NCBI GenBank assembly: GCA_017848115.1
Contig: JAGAKZ010000020.1
Span: forward strand, 1-45,283
Origin: Oscillospiraceae bacterium
GTDB taxonomy: Bacteria; Bacillota; Clostridia; Oscillospirales; Ruminococcaceae
Length of the DNA: 45,283 nt
Direction: 5' to 3'
Shown here: one piece after another, positions 1 through 8,963 of the stretch
Layout: every line of letters starts with the position of its first letter
Position numbering within the stretch: the first letter of the stretch is position 1
Translations under genes and position numbers: made by a program
Notes under the pieces: generated by a model
What the model saw: only the letters and a program-made list of their open reading frames with translations
Databases searched by the model: none
What the model was told of the DNA's origin: nothing

Positions 1-572
1 AATGTATATATAAATAGTATAAAATAAGTTATAGTTATTTTGTGAAAATATCGGTGTAATATAGGATTGTGCCTATAACGATAAAACAGAATATGTTTTG
101 AATTGATTAAATCGTCAGATTTGAGGTAAGAAAAACAGTTCTTCTGTGTCATGGTGCATAACTTGACGCGGAATTTAAAAGTGCTGTAAATGACGTAAAT
201 ATGTGTGTTTTTTATGACAGGTTTCATTTTTTACAGAGTCGTTCTGTCTACATAAAACAGCATAATTAACAAAATTGTCGATGAAAATATAGTGTTGTTA
301 TATGTTTCGGCTTAAAATGCTTTAAAAGATAATACGACAAAATCTAAAATATTCATATTATTTCAAAAATATGGGGTGTGTTTTCTTGAATTTTCCGTTA
401 GCACACACTAACCAAAGTGTGTATTAGTCTATTTTTATAATTCTTTGACTAGTATTTATGTAAAATACACAATTGCAATTTATACCTTGTGATGATATAA
501 TAATATTGTTAGAGTAGTGTGTCTATTTATGCTCTTAGTTGTGATAGTTTATAATTATTCGGAGGTGGTTAA
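1..572. other. Intergenic region upstream of the pilus operon
   Basis: No coding region that I can support. It is very AT-rich. A 7-bp inverted repeat (acacact at 403-409, agtgtgt at 416-422) followed by T-rich sequence could be a weak terminator of a gene left of the window or an operator. The only clear signal is the pilC promoter at 473-501. Confidence 0.5.
473..501 (+). promoter_or_regulatory. Sigma-A promoter of the pilus operon
   Basis: TTGCAA at 473-478 and TATAAT at 496-501 are separated by exactly 17 bases. Transcription would start near 508, giving a leader of about 65 nt before pilC. Confidence 0.7.
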
Positions 573-1751
573 ATGAGTAGATTTTCTGGTGCTCAGGGTT
601 CTGCAGGAAGTGCAGTTGATGGGCTCGATTTTGAAAAGAAGCCGGCAAAGAAAAGTGCTTCGCCAAAAAATCAAAGAGAAAATACTTCAGAAGAAAACAA
701 GTCAACCTACAAATTTAAAACCAAGGATCTGGCTTTTAACTGCAGACAGCTTAGTGCGATGCTGTCGTCAGGGTTGACACTTGTAAAGGCTCTTGACATT
801 TTAAGTAAAGAGCAGGAGAATGATAAGGCAAAGAGAATATGGATTGATATCTATGAACAGGTTCAAAAAGGTGAATCATTCTCGACAGCACTTGAAATGC
901 AGGGCGACGCGTTCCCTCCGTTTCTAAAAAGTATGGTAAACGCAGGTGAGAGCAGTGGTTCACTTGACGTTGTTATGAAGCGTATGGAAGCACACTACGA
1001 CAAAGAAAACAAGATGAATAACACCATCAAAGGTGCGATGATTTATCCTATTATCCTTCTTGTACTGGCAGTTGCAGTTGTTATCGTAATCTTTACTTTT
1101 ATCATGCCGGTATTGCAGCCTTTGTTTGGTGACGATTACACAAAACTTAACGTAATAGCGCAATTCCTTCTTAAAGTAAGTGACTTCCTTAAGTCCAAGT
1201 GGTACATACTTATCATCGTTGCAATCGGACTTTTCTTTGGTATAAGGTATGCTCTCAAAGTTCCGTCCGTCCGTTATAAGTTCGATATGTATAAGATAAC
1301 AGCTCCTAAGATAGGACCTCTCATGGTGAAAATCTATACTGCAAGATTTGCAAGAACACTTTCATCACTTTACTCAAGTGGTATCCCTATGGTAGAGTGT
1401 CTTGAGAGATCGTCAGCTATTCTTAACAACGCTTACATATCAGATAAGTTTGATCAGGTAATCAGTGAAGTTAAACAGGGTGAACCGCTTTCAGCAGCTA
1501 TAACAAGAACTGAAATTTTTGAATCAATGTTCTGTTCTATCATATTCGTTGGTGAAGAAGCCGGTGCTCTTGACGAGATCCTCGAAAAATCTGCTGATTA
1601 CTACGACGAAGAAGCAGACTCCGCAGTACAGAGACTTGTATCTCTCCTCGAACCGGTAATGATCATATTCCTCGGTGTTGTTATTGGTCTTATCCTTGCC
1701 GGTGTATATCCTGCTATTTACGACTCACTTAACGGTCTTGAAAATATGTAG
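573..1751 (+). CDS. pilC: Type IV pilus inner-membrane platform protein PilC (GspF family)
   Basis: Polytopic platform protein that couples the assembly/retraction ATPases to pilin insertion. The 392-residue product has a charged, probably disordered N-terminus of about 50 residues and then two T2SSF domains. The first (about 55-180) contains the typical 'LSAMLSSGLTLVKALDIL' start and the 'NAGESSGSLD' motif; the second (about 258-385) repeats this as 'LSSLYSSGIPMVECLE' and 'VGEEAGALDEIL'. Three hydrophobic segments follow the family pattern (about 155-180, 212-228, 363-383). GGAGGTGG lies just before the ATG. It opens an operon running through 7984 and has its own promoter. The assignment to PilC rather than type II secretion GspF rests on the PilM/PilO/PilT neighbours. 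Confidence 0.93.
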   Translation: MSRFSGAQGSAGSAVDGLDFEKKPAKKSASPKNQRENTSEENKSTYKFKTKDLAFNCRQLSAMLSSGLTLVKALDILSKEQENDKAKRIWIDIYEQVQKGESFSTALEMQGDAFPPFLKSMVNAGESSGSLDVVMKRMEAHYDKENKMNNTIKGAMIYPIILLVLAVAVVIVIFTFIMPVLQPLFGDDYTKLNVIAQFLLKVSDFLKSKWYILIIVAIGLFFGIRYALKVPSVRYKFDMYKITAPKIGPLMVKIYTARFARTLSSLYSSGIPMVECLERSSAILNNAYISDKFDQVISEVKQGEPLSAAITRTEIFESMFCSIIFVGEEAGALDEILEKSADYYDEEADSAVQRLVSLLEPVMIIFLGVVIGLILAGVYPAIYDSLNGLENM

Positions 1752-1802
1752 TATAAAGCAAATGTATAAAAAGTTACTCATAAACAGAGAGGTGGAAAAT
1801 TA

Positions 1803-3476
1803 ATGCTATCTTTTGATATAACAGATAGAAATATACGTATAATTAAAGGTATAGAAAACAAAAACAAAATCAGCATCAGTTCTGCTGCAACTCTTAATGT
1901 TGATGAAGACATCATCGTAAACGGTCACGTTAAGGACGTTCCAAGACTTGCAACACTCATGAACCAGAAAATAAAGCAGAACAAGATGAGTGATAAGGAA
2001 GCTATTGTAAGTATTTCTTCGAACCTGACTATTTTCAAGGAACTCAGCGTAAGAAGAATGGCTAAGGAACAGGACTTTACCAAAGCTGTAAAAGCAGAGA
2101 TGCAGGCAAGAGTTGGTATTGATGATACATATGCTATTTCTTATTCTATAGTTGAAGGTTCTTCAAATGATGCAGATATGGTAACAGTTCTTGCTACAGC
2201 CTGCCCTGCAGAAGTTATTGATTCATACAAGAGAGTTTTCTCAATGCTCGGTATCTCACTTCGCTCGGTTATCATCGGTTGTAACTGTATTACAAAGTTC
2301 CTTCTTTCAGATGATAAGAACAGATCAAAGATGCCGCTTCTCGCAGTACAGATCGACAACAACTTTATCAGCTTGAACATCTATGAAAACAGTCAGCTTT
2401 CGTTCTCAAGATTTGCGTCAATCGATCCTGCTGACTACGACAACTCTGCAGATTATGTTTACGAAGCAGTTAATGAAAACATCTTCAGAATGCTTCAGTT
2501 CCATAAGAGCAAGGGTACAGGCGAGTCTATAAGAAACGTTATACTTTACGGTGATACTAAGGAGTATGTACGTATTTCCAGAGATCTCGAACAGATGGAT
2601 ATAAACACAAGCGTTATCACAGTTCCTAAGAACGTTAAGGGATATCAGAATCTTGAAGTTCCGCTTTACGCAAACGCTATCGGTGCGATGTTCTCAAGAA
2701 ACAAGGCTACTGAGAAGATTAATCTTCTTGAATTTGGCGGTGCTACTCAGGCAATAAGTGACAGAGTTAAATCTGATAATTCGTTTACAGTTATTTTTGC
2801 TGCGTCGTTCCTTGCTTCTATCATTATTATGGGTGGTATAACACTTGGTCTTTGGGCTAAGGATAAAGGATTGCAGAAAGATATAAAAGAGATGAATGAT
2901 TATCTCAATTCTCCTAAAACAGCAGCTGAGCTTGCAAAGAGGGAATCAAGACTTGAGCTTCAGACACAGGTAAAGGAATACCAGACTATGGCTCAGATGG
3001 CTAATGATGCGATGAGATCCAGGCCATATATCGAGAGTGAGGTATACAAAAAGATAGAAGAAATTATTGCACAGACAATAAAGCAGGTACCGGATGCAGG
3101 TATTGTATTTGATCTTGAAAATAAATCAAGTAACTTTGATATAAGAAAATTTGATTATGAAGATGGTATAGTTACATTGGAGTATTGTACTCTTGCCGGA
3201 GAAAAGCCGGCACCTGAGTTTCCGGCACTTTTGGTTGAGAACCTTAAGAAGTCAGATTATTTCTATGATATTTATTATAATGGATATTCTACTGAAAGCA
3301 AAACGAACGTTACATTGTATGATACTTCTACAGTAAGTGATACTGGTACTGCTGCTGCTGTTGGTCAAACGCAGATGAGATGTTTTGCATCAGAAATAAA
3401 AATGATGGTAAAGAGTCCTGTAAAAGATTATACAGAACTTTATGCATATGGTGCCGAGGAAGTAACGGAGGAATAA
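1803..3476 (+). CDS. pilM: Fused PilM-PilN type IV pilus alignment protein
   Basis: 557 residues joining two proteins that are usually separate. Residues 1-300 are a PilM-like actin-fold ATPase domain (start 'LSFDITDRNIRIIKG', later 'LAVQIDNNFISLNIYENSQL'). Residues 306-310 read INLLE, resembling the cytoplasmic INLLP motif of PilN that normally docks into PilM. A membrane helix follows at about 328-350, then a coiled coil and a PilN-like extracellular domain. In other systems PilM and PilN form a cytoplasm-to-membrane clamp with PilO; here the contact would be covalent. GAGAGGTGG precedes the ATG. The next gene starts 6 bases downstream. No stop or frameshift is visible at the junction, so the fusion looks genuine. 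Confidence 0.85.
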   Translation: MLSFDITDRNIRIIKGIENKNKISISSAATLNVDEDIIVNGHVKDVPRLATLMNQKIKQNKMSDKEAIVSISSNLTIFKELSVRRMAKEQDFTKAVKAEMQARVGIDDTYAISYSIVEGSSNDADMVTVLATACPAEVIDSYKRVFSMLGISLRSVIIGCNCITKFLLSDDKNRSKMPLLAVQIDNNFISLNIYENSQLSFSRFASIDPADYDNSADYVYEAVNENIFRMLQFHKSKGTGESIRNVILYGDTKEYVRISRDLEQMDINTSVITVPKNVKGYQNLEVPLYANAIGAMFSRNKATEKINLLEFGGATQAISDRVKSDNSFTVIFAASFLASIIIMGGITLGLWAKDKGLQKDIKEMNDYLNSPKTAAELAKRESRLELQTQVKEYQTMAQMANDAMRSRPYIESEVYKKIEEIIAQTIKQVPDAGIVFDLENKSSNFDIRKFDYEDGIVTLEYCTLAGEKPAPEFPALLVENLKKSDYFYDIYYNGYSTESKTNVTLYDTSTVSDTGTAAAVGQTQMRCFASEIKMMVKSPVKDYTELYAYGAEEVTEE

Positions 3477-3482
3477 TTAACT

Positions 3483-4241
3483 ATGAAATTAAGTTACAGA
3501 GAAAAAATAGGACTTCTTATATTCATTGTTGCAGTTGTAATAATAGTTTTTATTGCATGGCCTATAAAGACTATTAAAGCAAATATAAAAACACATGAAT
3601 CAGAAAAAGAAAAAATACAGGTTACATATGATGATACAGTAAGATTGATAGATCAAATCCCTACTATAGAAGGGAACATAACTAGAATATACGAGGAATC
3701 TAAGGGGCTTTCTGAAGTTTTTACAATTCAAAGAGAAAACTTTGAGATAGATCAATTTATACAGAATATACTTAATAAAGATAAGTATATGCAGTCTTCA
3801 AAAAATCTGGTTTTTGTAGAGGGTGAGTTTACAGAAGAAAATGCAATTGATGGTCCTGTTGAACTGTACTATTATACGCCAGATGTTGTAGTATATCCGA
3901 TACTCGAAGCAGCAGATACAAATGGTGATATGATTGAAAAAACAGATAAGGTTCTTTATGAAAAACTTACCAATGCTCTCATTATGGAAAGTTTTGAGGA
4001 ACAAGATGTAGAGTTGCATACAGCTTCTGTTGATATGAAGTTTACAAAAGAAGGACTTCTTGCTTTTCAGGATGAATTAAAGGAACTTGATAAAGGTGTG
4101 CGTATAACTTCTGTTACAATAGATGATTATAAATTCGGACTTATTGACGAGTTACCTGAAAATATAGGTTATTCAACAGGTAAAGTTACCTTTAGTTTCT
4201 ATACAATGCAGCAGATTCAGGAACCTGTATTTGCAGATTAA
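3483..4241 (+). CDS. pilO: PilO-like pilus alignment protein
   Basis: 252-residue bitopic protein: short cytoplasmic N-terminus, one membrane helix at about 9-27, a coiled-coil stretch (about 30-90), and a mixed alpha/beta extracellular domain. PilO partners PilN in the envelope part of the alignment complex. Sequence conservation in this family is low, so the call rests on architecture and on position directly after the PilM-PilN gene and inside the pilus operon. Its SD (GGAGG) lies in the last codons of the preceding gene, so the two are probably translationally coupled. Confidence 0.7.
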   Translation: MKLSYREKIGLLIFIVAVVIIVFIAWPIKTIKANIKTHESEKEKIQVTYDDTVRLIDQIPTIEGNITRIYEESKGLSEVFTIQRENFEIDQFIQNILNKDKYMQSSKNLVFVEGEFTEENAIDGPVELYYYTPDVVVYPILEAADTNGDMIEKTDKVLYEKLTNALIMESFEEQDVELHTASVDMKFTKEGLLAFQDELKELDKGVRITSVTIDDYKFGLIDELPENIGYSTGKVTFSFYTMQQIQEPVFAD

Positions 4242-4256
4242 TTATTGTAGATTTTA

Positions 4257-4283
4257 AGGGAGGTTGTCAAGTGCGATCTCCCT
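4257..4283 (+). other. Hairpin between pilO and the large minor pilin gene
   Basis: AGGGAG (4257-4262) pairs with CTCCCT (4278-4283), and the stem can extend inward with GU pairs. It is followed by an A-rich, not a T-rich, run, so it is not a classical terminator. It might tune mRNA processing or expression of the downstream gene. Low certainty. Confidence 0.3.
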
Positions 4284-4325
4284 AAAAATGTAAAGTTGAG
4301 ATTTTATCAGAAAGGTGGAGGAAAA

Positions 4326-6680
4326 ATGAAAAACGGCAAGGAAAAAAAGCCAAAGGTTTTTAAGGGTGCTGTTTTATTTACTGTTTTGGTAATCATGGTT
4401 GTTATGCTTATAATGATGCTTACAACTATAGCTTTGGCAGGTACAGCGAGTAAAAGAGCATATTCTGAACATTTTGATCATCAGTCTATGAGTACTGCTA
4501 GATCAGTTGTTGATTCTGTCATTTATTCATTGAGATCTGATAATGCAACACTTGGTGAAGAAATAGTTACACAGCTGACTTCTGTTGGTGATGTGGTTGA
4601 TGTTCAGGTGAATGACGGGAATAATCTCGGTGAAGGATTTGGTACAGTACAAAATATCAGATTTGAATATGTAGGTAGCGATGACGAGTATGGTTACAAC
4701 ATAATGGGTACTGGTAAGCCTATAATCAAAGTTACTGCTAGTGTTGAAACTGGTGGGGAAACTTCAACGTTTTCACAGTATGTTATAGGGTCAAAAACTA
4801 CTAAAAATTCCACAAGTTCCGGTGGTGGTCTTATCGCACTTGGTGGATATTCAGGTGCAGAATCTCCTCAGCTTACAGCGGTAGCGCCTGCTTATATTGG
4901 TATTAATGATGCATTTAAATATTCAAATGTAGTTTCATTTACAGATGATTTTGTATTTACTTCATTGCTGGTAAATAGTTCTATACAAGTTAAAACACAT
5001 CCGGCAAATGCTCTTGCCAAGGGCATGGGAATGTCTGTAATGGGTAATATGTTTACCAGTGATGGTGTGTTTACTATGAATTCAAGTTTTTTGCCAACAG
5101 ATAGTGATGTTATTACAGATTTGCCATATCTGTATGTAGATGGAGCGCTAAATATAAATGATGGTATAAGTGTTGGTTCTTTAGATACACCAATGAATAT
5201 TTATTGTGGAAGATATATTGGTCCTGGAAATGGTGCTTCTTCTGGATATGCTAATATATATTGTTACAATACCGGAAATTCTCCTAAGCCTGTAGATTAT
5301 TCTTTTTCATTGTCATCAGGCGAGCTTGCATCTGAAGCATATGCCAAAGAATCTTGGAGTTGTCTAGGCGCGGCAGCAGAAACAAAACTTCTTTCATGGG
5401 CTCAAAGCACACTCTCAACAGATGCTAAAAGAACAGAATTTCAAACAGGAAACTTTTATACTATGGGAAATCTTGAACTTAAGCAAAAAGTTCAGGTAGA
5501 TGGTGACATATATGTAGATGGTGATTTACATGTAGGTACTATTGAGGGAAATATAAACGGTAATATATATGTAAAAGGTAATGTAAGTGGAGATACTGCG
5601 GCTATTGCCTCAAAAATATATAATGGTGCTGCGATTCCGGAAAATATATATAATCCATTCCCGGCTGCTTTGCCGTCAGGAGTAAACAGTTTCTTATCAG
5701 GAAACCTCAGAAAAACTAGTTTGCTTGCAGATGTAGTTGTTACTACGGATGCTGTAAGAAATGAGTTTTATGATAGTACAACAGGTGGCTTTAAAAACGC
5801 TGTAAACGCATCTGACGGTGATATAAGTTCATCAGGATATCTTGTTTACAAAGGTGGTAATGCTGGAAACATAACCGCTCAGTATATTGATGGTACTTCT
5901 GTTCCCAACATAAAGAAAAGTCCTCGTGTTAATGTGGTAGGCTATGAGTATGATGTTATTATAACCAACTCTTGTATGCTTACAGGAAGTTTTCAGGGAA
6001 TAAACTTCTATTTTAAACCGACAACAGATATCTGGATAAATCTCGAAAATGTTACACTCAACAACTGTAATATACTTGTTGATGATTCAGCAGGTTCTGT
6101 TAATTTTTATCTTCCAACTGAAAACAGCCAATTAAAAGGAAATACTGCAGATATAGCATTGTACAACGGACTTAAGTCACCAAGAGAACCGGGAATTCCT
6201 GCAGAGTTTAAGAATTATTTTATAACCAGGTCAGATACCATTATCATGACACAGAATTATTATAATAAGTTTAAAACAGAAAGTAATATCAATATAGTAC
6301 AGTATCCGACAACAGATTCAGATCCTGATAATGACTGGATGGTTCCAGATATAAATTTCCATGCAGCAGAAGGTGCAAATGTTTTTATTAAATTTGAAAA
6401 CCCGATCACTCTTACAGGTGATATCTGTACTCCGGGAGGTACTATAGATATCAATAAGGATGGTTCCAGTGCTATTACATATCCTGCAACTCTTACATAT
6501 GAGGGGAATGCAATGGAAAAACCAGTTGGTTGTATAGGATCGATAATAGTAGATAGAGTTCAGAAACTTTCAAACGAATACAACATTTATTATGTAAACT
6601 ATCCGGCTGCATTGCCTCCTGGTGGCGGCATTATTGGAGTTTATGAATGGATTCCTCTGGAAGGTTTTGCTGACTATTAA
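4326..6680 (+). CDS. Very large PilX/GspK-like minor pilin with beta-helix-like passenger
   Basis: 784 residues from the ATG at 4326, chosen because AAAGGTGGAGG stands just before it; an in-frame ATG at 4296 lacks an SD. The N-terminus has a prepilin-like 'KVFKG|AVLFTVLVIMV' segment with a basic stretch, Gly at the likely cleavage site and a long hydrophobic helix, but no Glu at mature position 5. Absence of Glu5 is typical of GspK-type tip pilins. The remainder is extracellular and Gly/Asn/Thr-rich, with a run of short beta repeats near residues 395-425 ('VDGDIYVDGDLHVG', 'INGNIYVKGNVSGD') that recalls bactofilin-like or beta-helix folds. Probably a tip-located adhesin-type minor pilin. The binding target is unknown. 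Confidence 0.7.
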   Translation: MKNGKEKKPKVFKGAVLFTVLVIMVVMLIMMLTTIALAGTASKRAYSEHFDHQSMSTARSVVDSVIYSLRSDNATLGEEIVTQLTSVGDVVDVQVNDGNNLGEGFGTVQNIRFEYVGSDDEYGYNIMGTGKPIIKVTASVETGGETSTFSQYVIGSKTTKNSTSSGGGLIALGGYSGAESPQLTAVAPAYIGINDAFKYSNVVSFTDDFVFTSLLVNSSIQVKTHPANALAKGMGMSVMGNMFTSDGVFTMNSSFLPTDSDVITDLPYLYVDGALNINDGISVGSLDTPMNIYCGRYIGPGNGASSGYANIYCYNTGNSPKPVDYSFSLSSGELASEAYAKESWSCLGAAAETKLLSWAQSTLSTDAKRTEFQTGNFYTMGNLELKQKVQVDGDIYVDGDLHVGTIEGNINGNIYVKGNVSGDTAAIASKIYNGAAIPENIYNPFPAALPSGVNSFLSGNLRKTSLLADVVVTTDAVRNEFYDSTTGGFKNAVNASDGDISSSGYLVYKGGNAGNITAQYIDGTSVPNIKKSPRVNVVGYEYDVIITNSCMLTGSFQGINFYFKPTTDIWINLENVTLNNCNILVDDSAGSVNFYLPTENSQLKGNTADIALYNGLKSPREPGIPAEFKNYFITRSDTIIMTQNYYNKFKTESNINIVQYPTTDSDPDNDWMVPDINFHAAEGANVFIKFENPITLTGDICTPGGTIDINKDGSSAITYPATLTYEGNAMEKPVGCIGSIIVDRVQKLSNEYNIYYVNYPAALPPGGGIIGVYEWIPLEGFADY

Positions 6681-6700
6681 TTTGCAGGGAGGAGTTTTTT

Positions 6701-7048
6701 ATGAAAAAGAAAAAGACTTTTAAAGGTATGACACTTATGGAAGTCATTATCGCAATGGTTGTTATGGTTATTGCGTCATCACTCCTTGTTGTAAGTGCTG
6801 TGTCTATTATCAACAATACACGAACAGCAAGACGTGTTGTCAATAAGGTCAATGAACAGGCACCGGTTGTTGAGAATGAGGCTGTAGTGAGTGCATATGT
6901 TACAGAAGAAGAACTTAAGTTACAGATTGTTGGTGCAGCAGCTGAATATACTCTCAAAGTTGACAAATTTGAAGCTCCGACAACCCAGGCGCCTGAAGAT
7001 GAACGTTCAGGTAATCTCAGGTATTTTAAACCTGTGAGTGGAACATGA
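6701..7048 (+). CDS. Small minor pilin (type IV prepilin)
   Basis: 115 residues with a class III signal: 'KKKKTFKG|MTLMEVIIAM', i.e. basic leader, Gly-1 and Glu+5, followed by a hydrophobic helix. The extracellular part is short (about 75 residues), acidic and without cysteines. GGGAGGAG precedes the ATG. It lies 20 bases after the large PilX-like gene and 15 before another pseudopilin, as in minor-pilin operons (pilV/W/X or gspH-K). It probably belongs to the tip/priming complex. The exact equivalent (PilV or GspI) is not decidable by eye. Confidence 0.75.
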   Translation: MKKKKTFKGMTLMEVIIAMVVMVIASSLLVVSAVSIINNTRTARRVVNKVNEQAPVVENEAVVSAYVTEEELKLQIVGAAAEYTLKVDKFEAPTTQAPEDERSGNLRYFKPVSGT

Positions 7049-7063
7049 TGAAGGGAGCAGTTT

Positions 7064-7984
7064 ATGAAAAACAATAACAGAAAAAAGCTAAAAGGTTTTA
7101 CTTTGATTGAACTTGTTGTTGTAGTTGCTGTTTTTGGATTGTTGATAGCCGCGACACTTACATTTATTGCACCCGTGATGAATATACACAGAGATACTGT
7201 TCAGTATTCAGAATCAGCAGCAGTAGTTGATAATGTAAGAAGAACGATTGAAGATAACCTCAGATTTGCAAATAGAATGGATGTTTATGTAGGTCCGGAT
7301 ATTGGTATGAGTGAAACTGCATTTATAGAAAATAGTGTAGAGCAACTCAGAAATGACTTTATATTTGAAGAAACTACTGACAAAAAACGAGTAACACATT
7401 TTAATGATATTGTTTATGTAATGAAGATAAACAATCCTGAAACTTTTAAGGATATATCAAGTACAGCAGAGGAGCCCGGTAAAATATCGATATGGAGATA
7501 TGATAACGGTGTACTTAATGCTGCATCTTCAAAAGAGTGGGCTGTAAGCCAGGCACTTTATAATGAGTATGCTTTTTCTCTTTCTTTTGGTATAACTTAC
7601 AATACTTCGATGAAGACGGTTGCAGGACAAAAAAGAGAACTTATAGACAGTGCTGTTTATGATTCATATGGTGATTTTGTATCGCCTTCAAACTTTAATC
7701 TTGTTCTTGATATTTATGGTATTGATTATGCTAACAGAGCTAATACTGCTTCTTCAGATTACACCCTTTGCAGAACAAATGTTTCCAATAGTGTTGCACT
7801 TTCATTTGTCAACATGACTTCAAGTGCATCCTTGACAAATGAAGAGGTGTGTTATATCGATAAAACAGTGACTCCTCAGATTGAAAAAATAGAGGATGTG
7901 GTTCGTTACAGTTATAACCCTAGACCAGCAGGCTCTGTATCAAATGACATTTATTTTGTTTATACAGTTCCGAACCTTGCTTAA
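7064..7984 (+). CDS. PilW/GspJ-like minor pilin
   Basis: 306 residues. Class III prepilin signal 'KKLKG|FTLIELVVVVAVFG' with Glu+5, then a hydrophobic helix and a large extracellular domain of about 260 residues. Size and operon position, last of three minor pilin genes, fit PilW/GspJ-type subunits that help prime the pilus. GGGAG lies upstream of the ATG. The gene ends at a strong bidirectional terminator shared with the convergent prepilin peptidase gene. Confidence 0.75.
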   Translation: MKNNNRKKLKGFTLIELVVVVAVFGLLIAATLTFIAPVMNIHRDTVQYSESAAVVDNVRRTIEDNLRFANRMDVYVGPDIGMSETAFIENSVEQLRNDFIFEETTDKKRVTHFNDIVYVMKINNPETFKDISSTAEEPGKISIWRYDNGVLNAASSKEWAVSQALYNEYAFSLSFGITYNTSMKTVAGQKRELIDSAVYDSYGDFVSPSNFNLVLDIYGIDYANRANTASSDYTLCRTNVSNSVALSFVNMTSSASLTNEEVCYIDKTVTPQIEKIEDVVRYSYNPRPAGSVSNDIYFVYTVPNLA

Positions 7985-7996
7985 AAGTTTATAAAA

Positions 7997-8024
7997 ATGC
8001 AGCCTTGCACTTGCAAGGCTGCAT
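7997..8024. terminator. Bidirectional intrinsic terminator
   Basis: Perfect 12-bp stem (7997-8008 with 8013-8024) and a 4-base loop, flanked by A-rich and weakly T-rich sequence, between the convergent minor pilin and prepilin peptidase genes. Confidence 0.8.
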
Positions 8025-8034
8025 AAAATGTGAT

Positions 8035-8871
8035 TTACACCTGAGGATAAGTAAACAGTGACATATACCAGTCAATTATCTGATTTCCCCAGAGTGTACC
8101 AAATACTATTCCAATAGCAAGGTACGGTCCAAAAGAGATTTTTGATTCTTTTCCTCTTATCTTGCCTATTACTCCGACCACTGCAGCTGTGAATATTCCG
8201 ATAAATGCAGAAGCAACAATACATTTTGTTCCGATAAGCAATCCGGCACACAGCATAAGTAGTGTGTCTCCAAGCTCGATTCCTCTGATTCTTTCACCAT
8301 ATTTCTTTTTTGTGTATATAGTTGATACTTCACCTATGATAAAGAAAGGAACACTGATGCATACAGCGCCGATAAGTCTTTCGGGTATGGTAAGTACATC
8401 TGTGAAAATTGCGGAAAGAACAGCGAGAACGGCTAACATTACAAGATGACTGCCGTAGATTTCCATTGTGTCATAGTCAATAAAACCTATAACTATCAGC
8501 AGTGAAAATGATATAGCAGTGATTAATCCATGAACAGGATAAGTAAAAACATCAACAAAAGTGAGTACAAGTAAGTACAGAACACAGTTGAGACTTTCGA
8601 CAAGCGGATAACGTCCGGATATCTTTTCACCGCAGCCACGGCATTTTCCTTTTAGAAAAAGCCAGCTGAACACAGGGACAAGATCATAAAAACGGATTTT
8701 TGTACCGCAGGTCATACAGTGTGAAGAACGCTTTACAAGTGATTCTCCCTTTGGAATACGGTATATACAGACATTTAAAAAACTGCCTATACACAGTCCG
8801 AAAAATGAAGTGATGAGATAAGCAATCAGATATGCTCTGACATCAAGGAACCGGGAATCAAGAAATATCAT
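8035..8871 (-). CDS. pilD: Prepilin peptidase / N-methyltransferase (PilD/ComC family)
   Basis: 278-residue polytopic membrane aspartic protease that would cleave the class III leaders of all local prepilins and N-methylate the new N-terminus. Visible features: the N-terminal 'GSFLNVCIYRIP' motif, a cytoplasmic zinc-type tetracysteine (CMTCG ... CRGCG), and two catalytic aspartates, in 'GFIDYDTMEI' and in 'GIELGDTLLM'. The second motif is usually GxGDxK; here the Lys position is Thr, a mild deviation. GGAGG precedes the ATG on the minus strand. It is the only pilus gene on this strand, convergent with the minor pilins and divergent from pilB. Confidence 0.92.
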   Translation of the reverse strand: MIFLDSRFLDVRAYLIAYLITSFFGLCIGSFLNVCIYRIPKGESLVKRSSHCMTCGTKIRFYDLVPVFSWLFLKGKCRGCGEKISGRYPLVESLNCVLYLLVLTFVDVFTYPVHGLITAISFSLLIVIGFIDYDTMEIYGSHLVMLAVLAVLSAIFTDVLTIPERLIGAVCISVPFFIIGEVSTIYTKKKYGERIRGIELGDTLLMLCAGLLIGTKCIVASAFIGIFTAAVVGVIGKIRGKESKISFGPYLAIGIVFGTLWGNQIIDWYMSLFTYPQV

Positions 8872-8963
8872 AAGATTTTCCTCCTTAAATTTTTCTTATA
8901 TCATCATTTTAGCATAAAATAAACTATTATTCAATAAAAATTTAAATGATTTGGAGGCTGGTT

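Noticed and set aside
8946-8963. Upstream ATG of pilB
   Set aside because: The SD TTGGAGG lies downstream of this ATG and fits the ATG at 8964.
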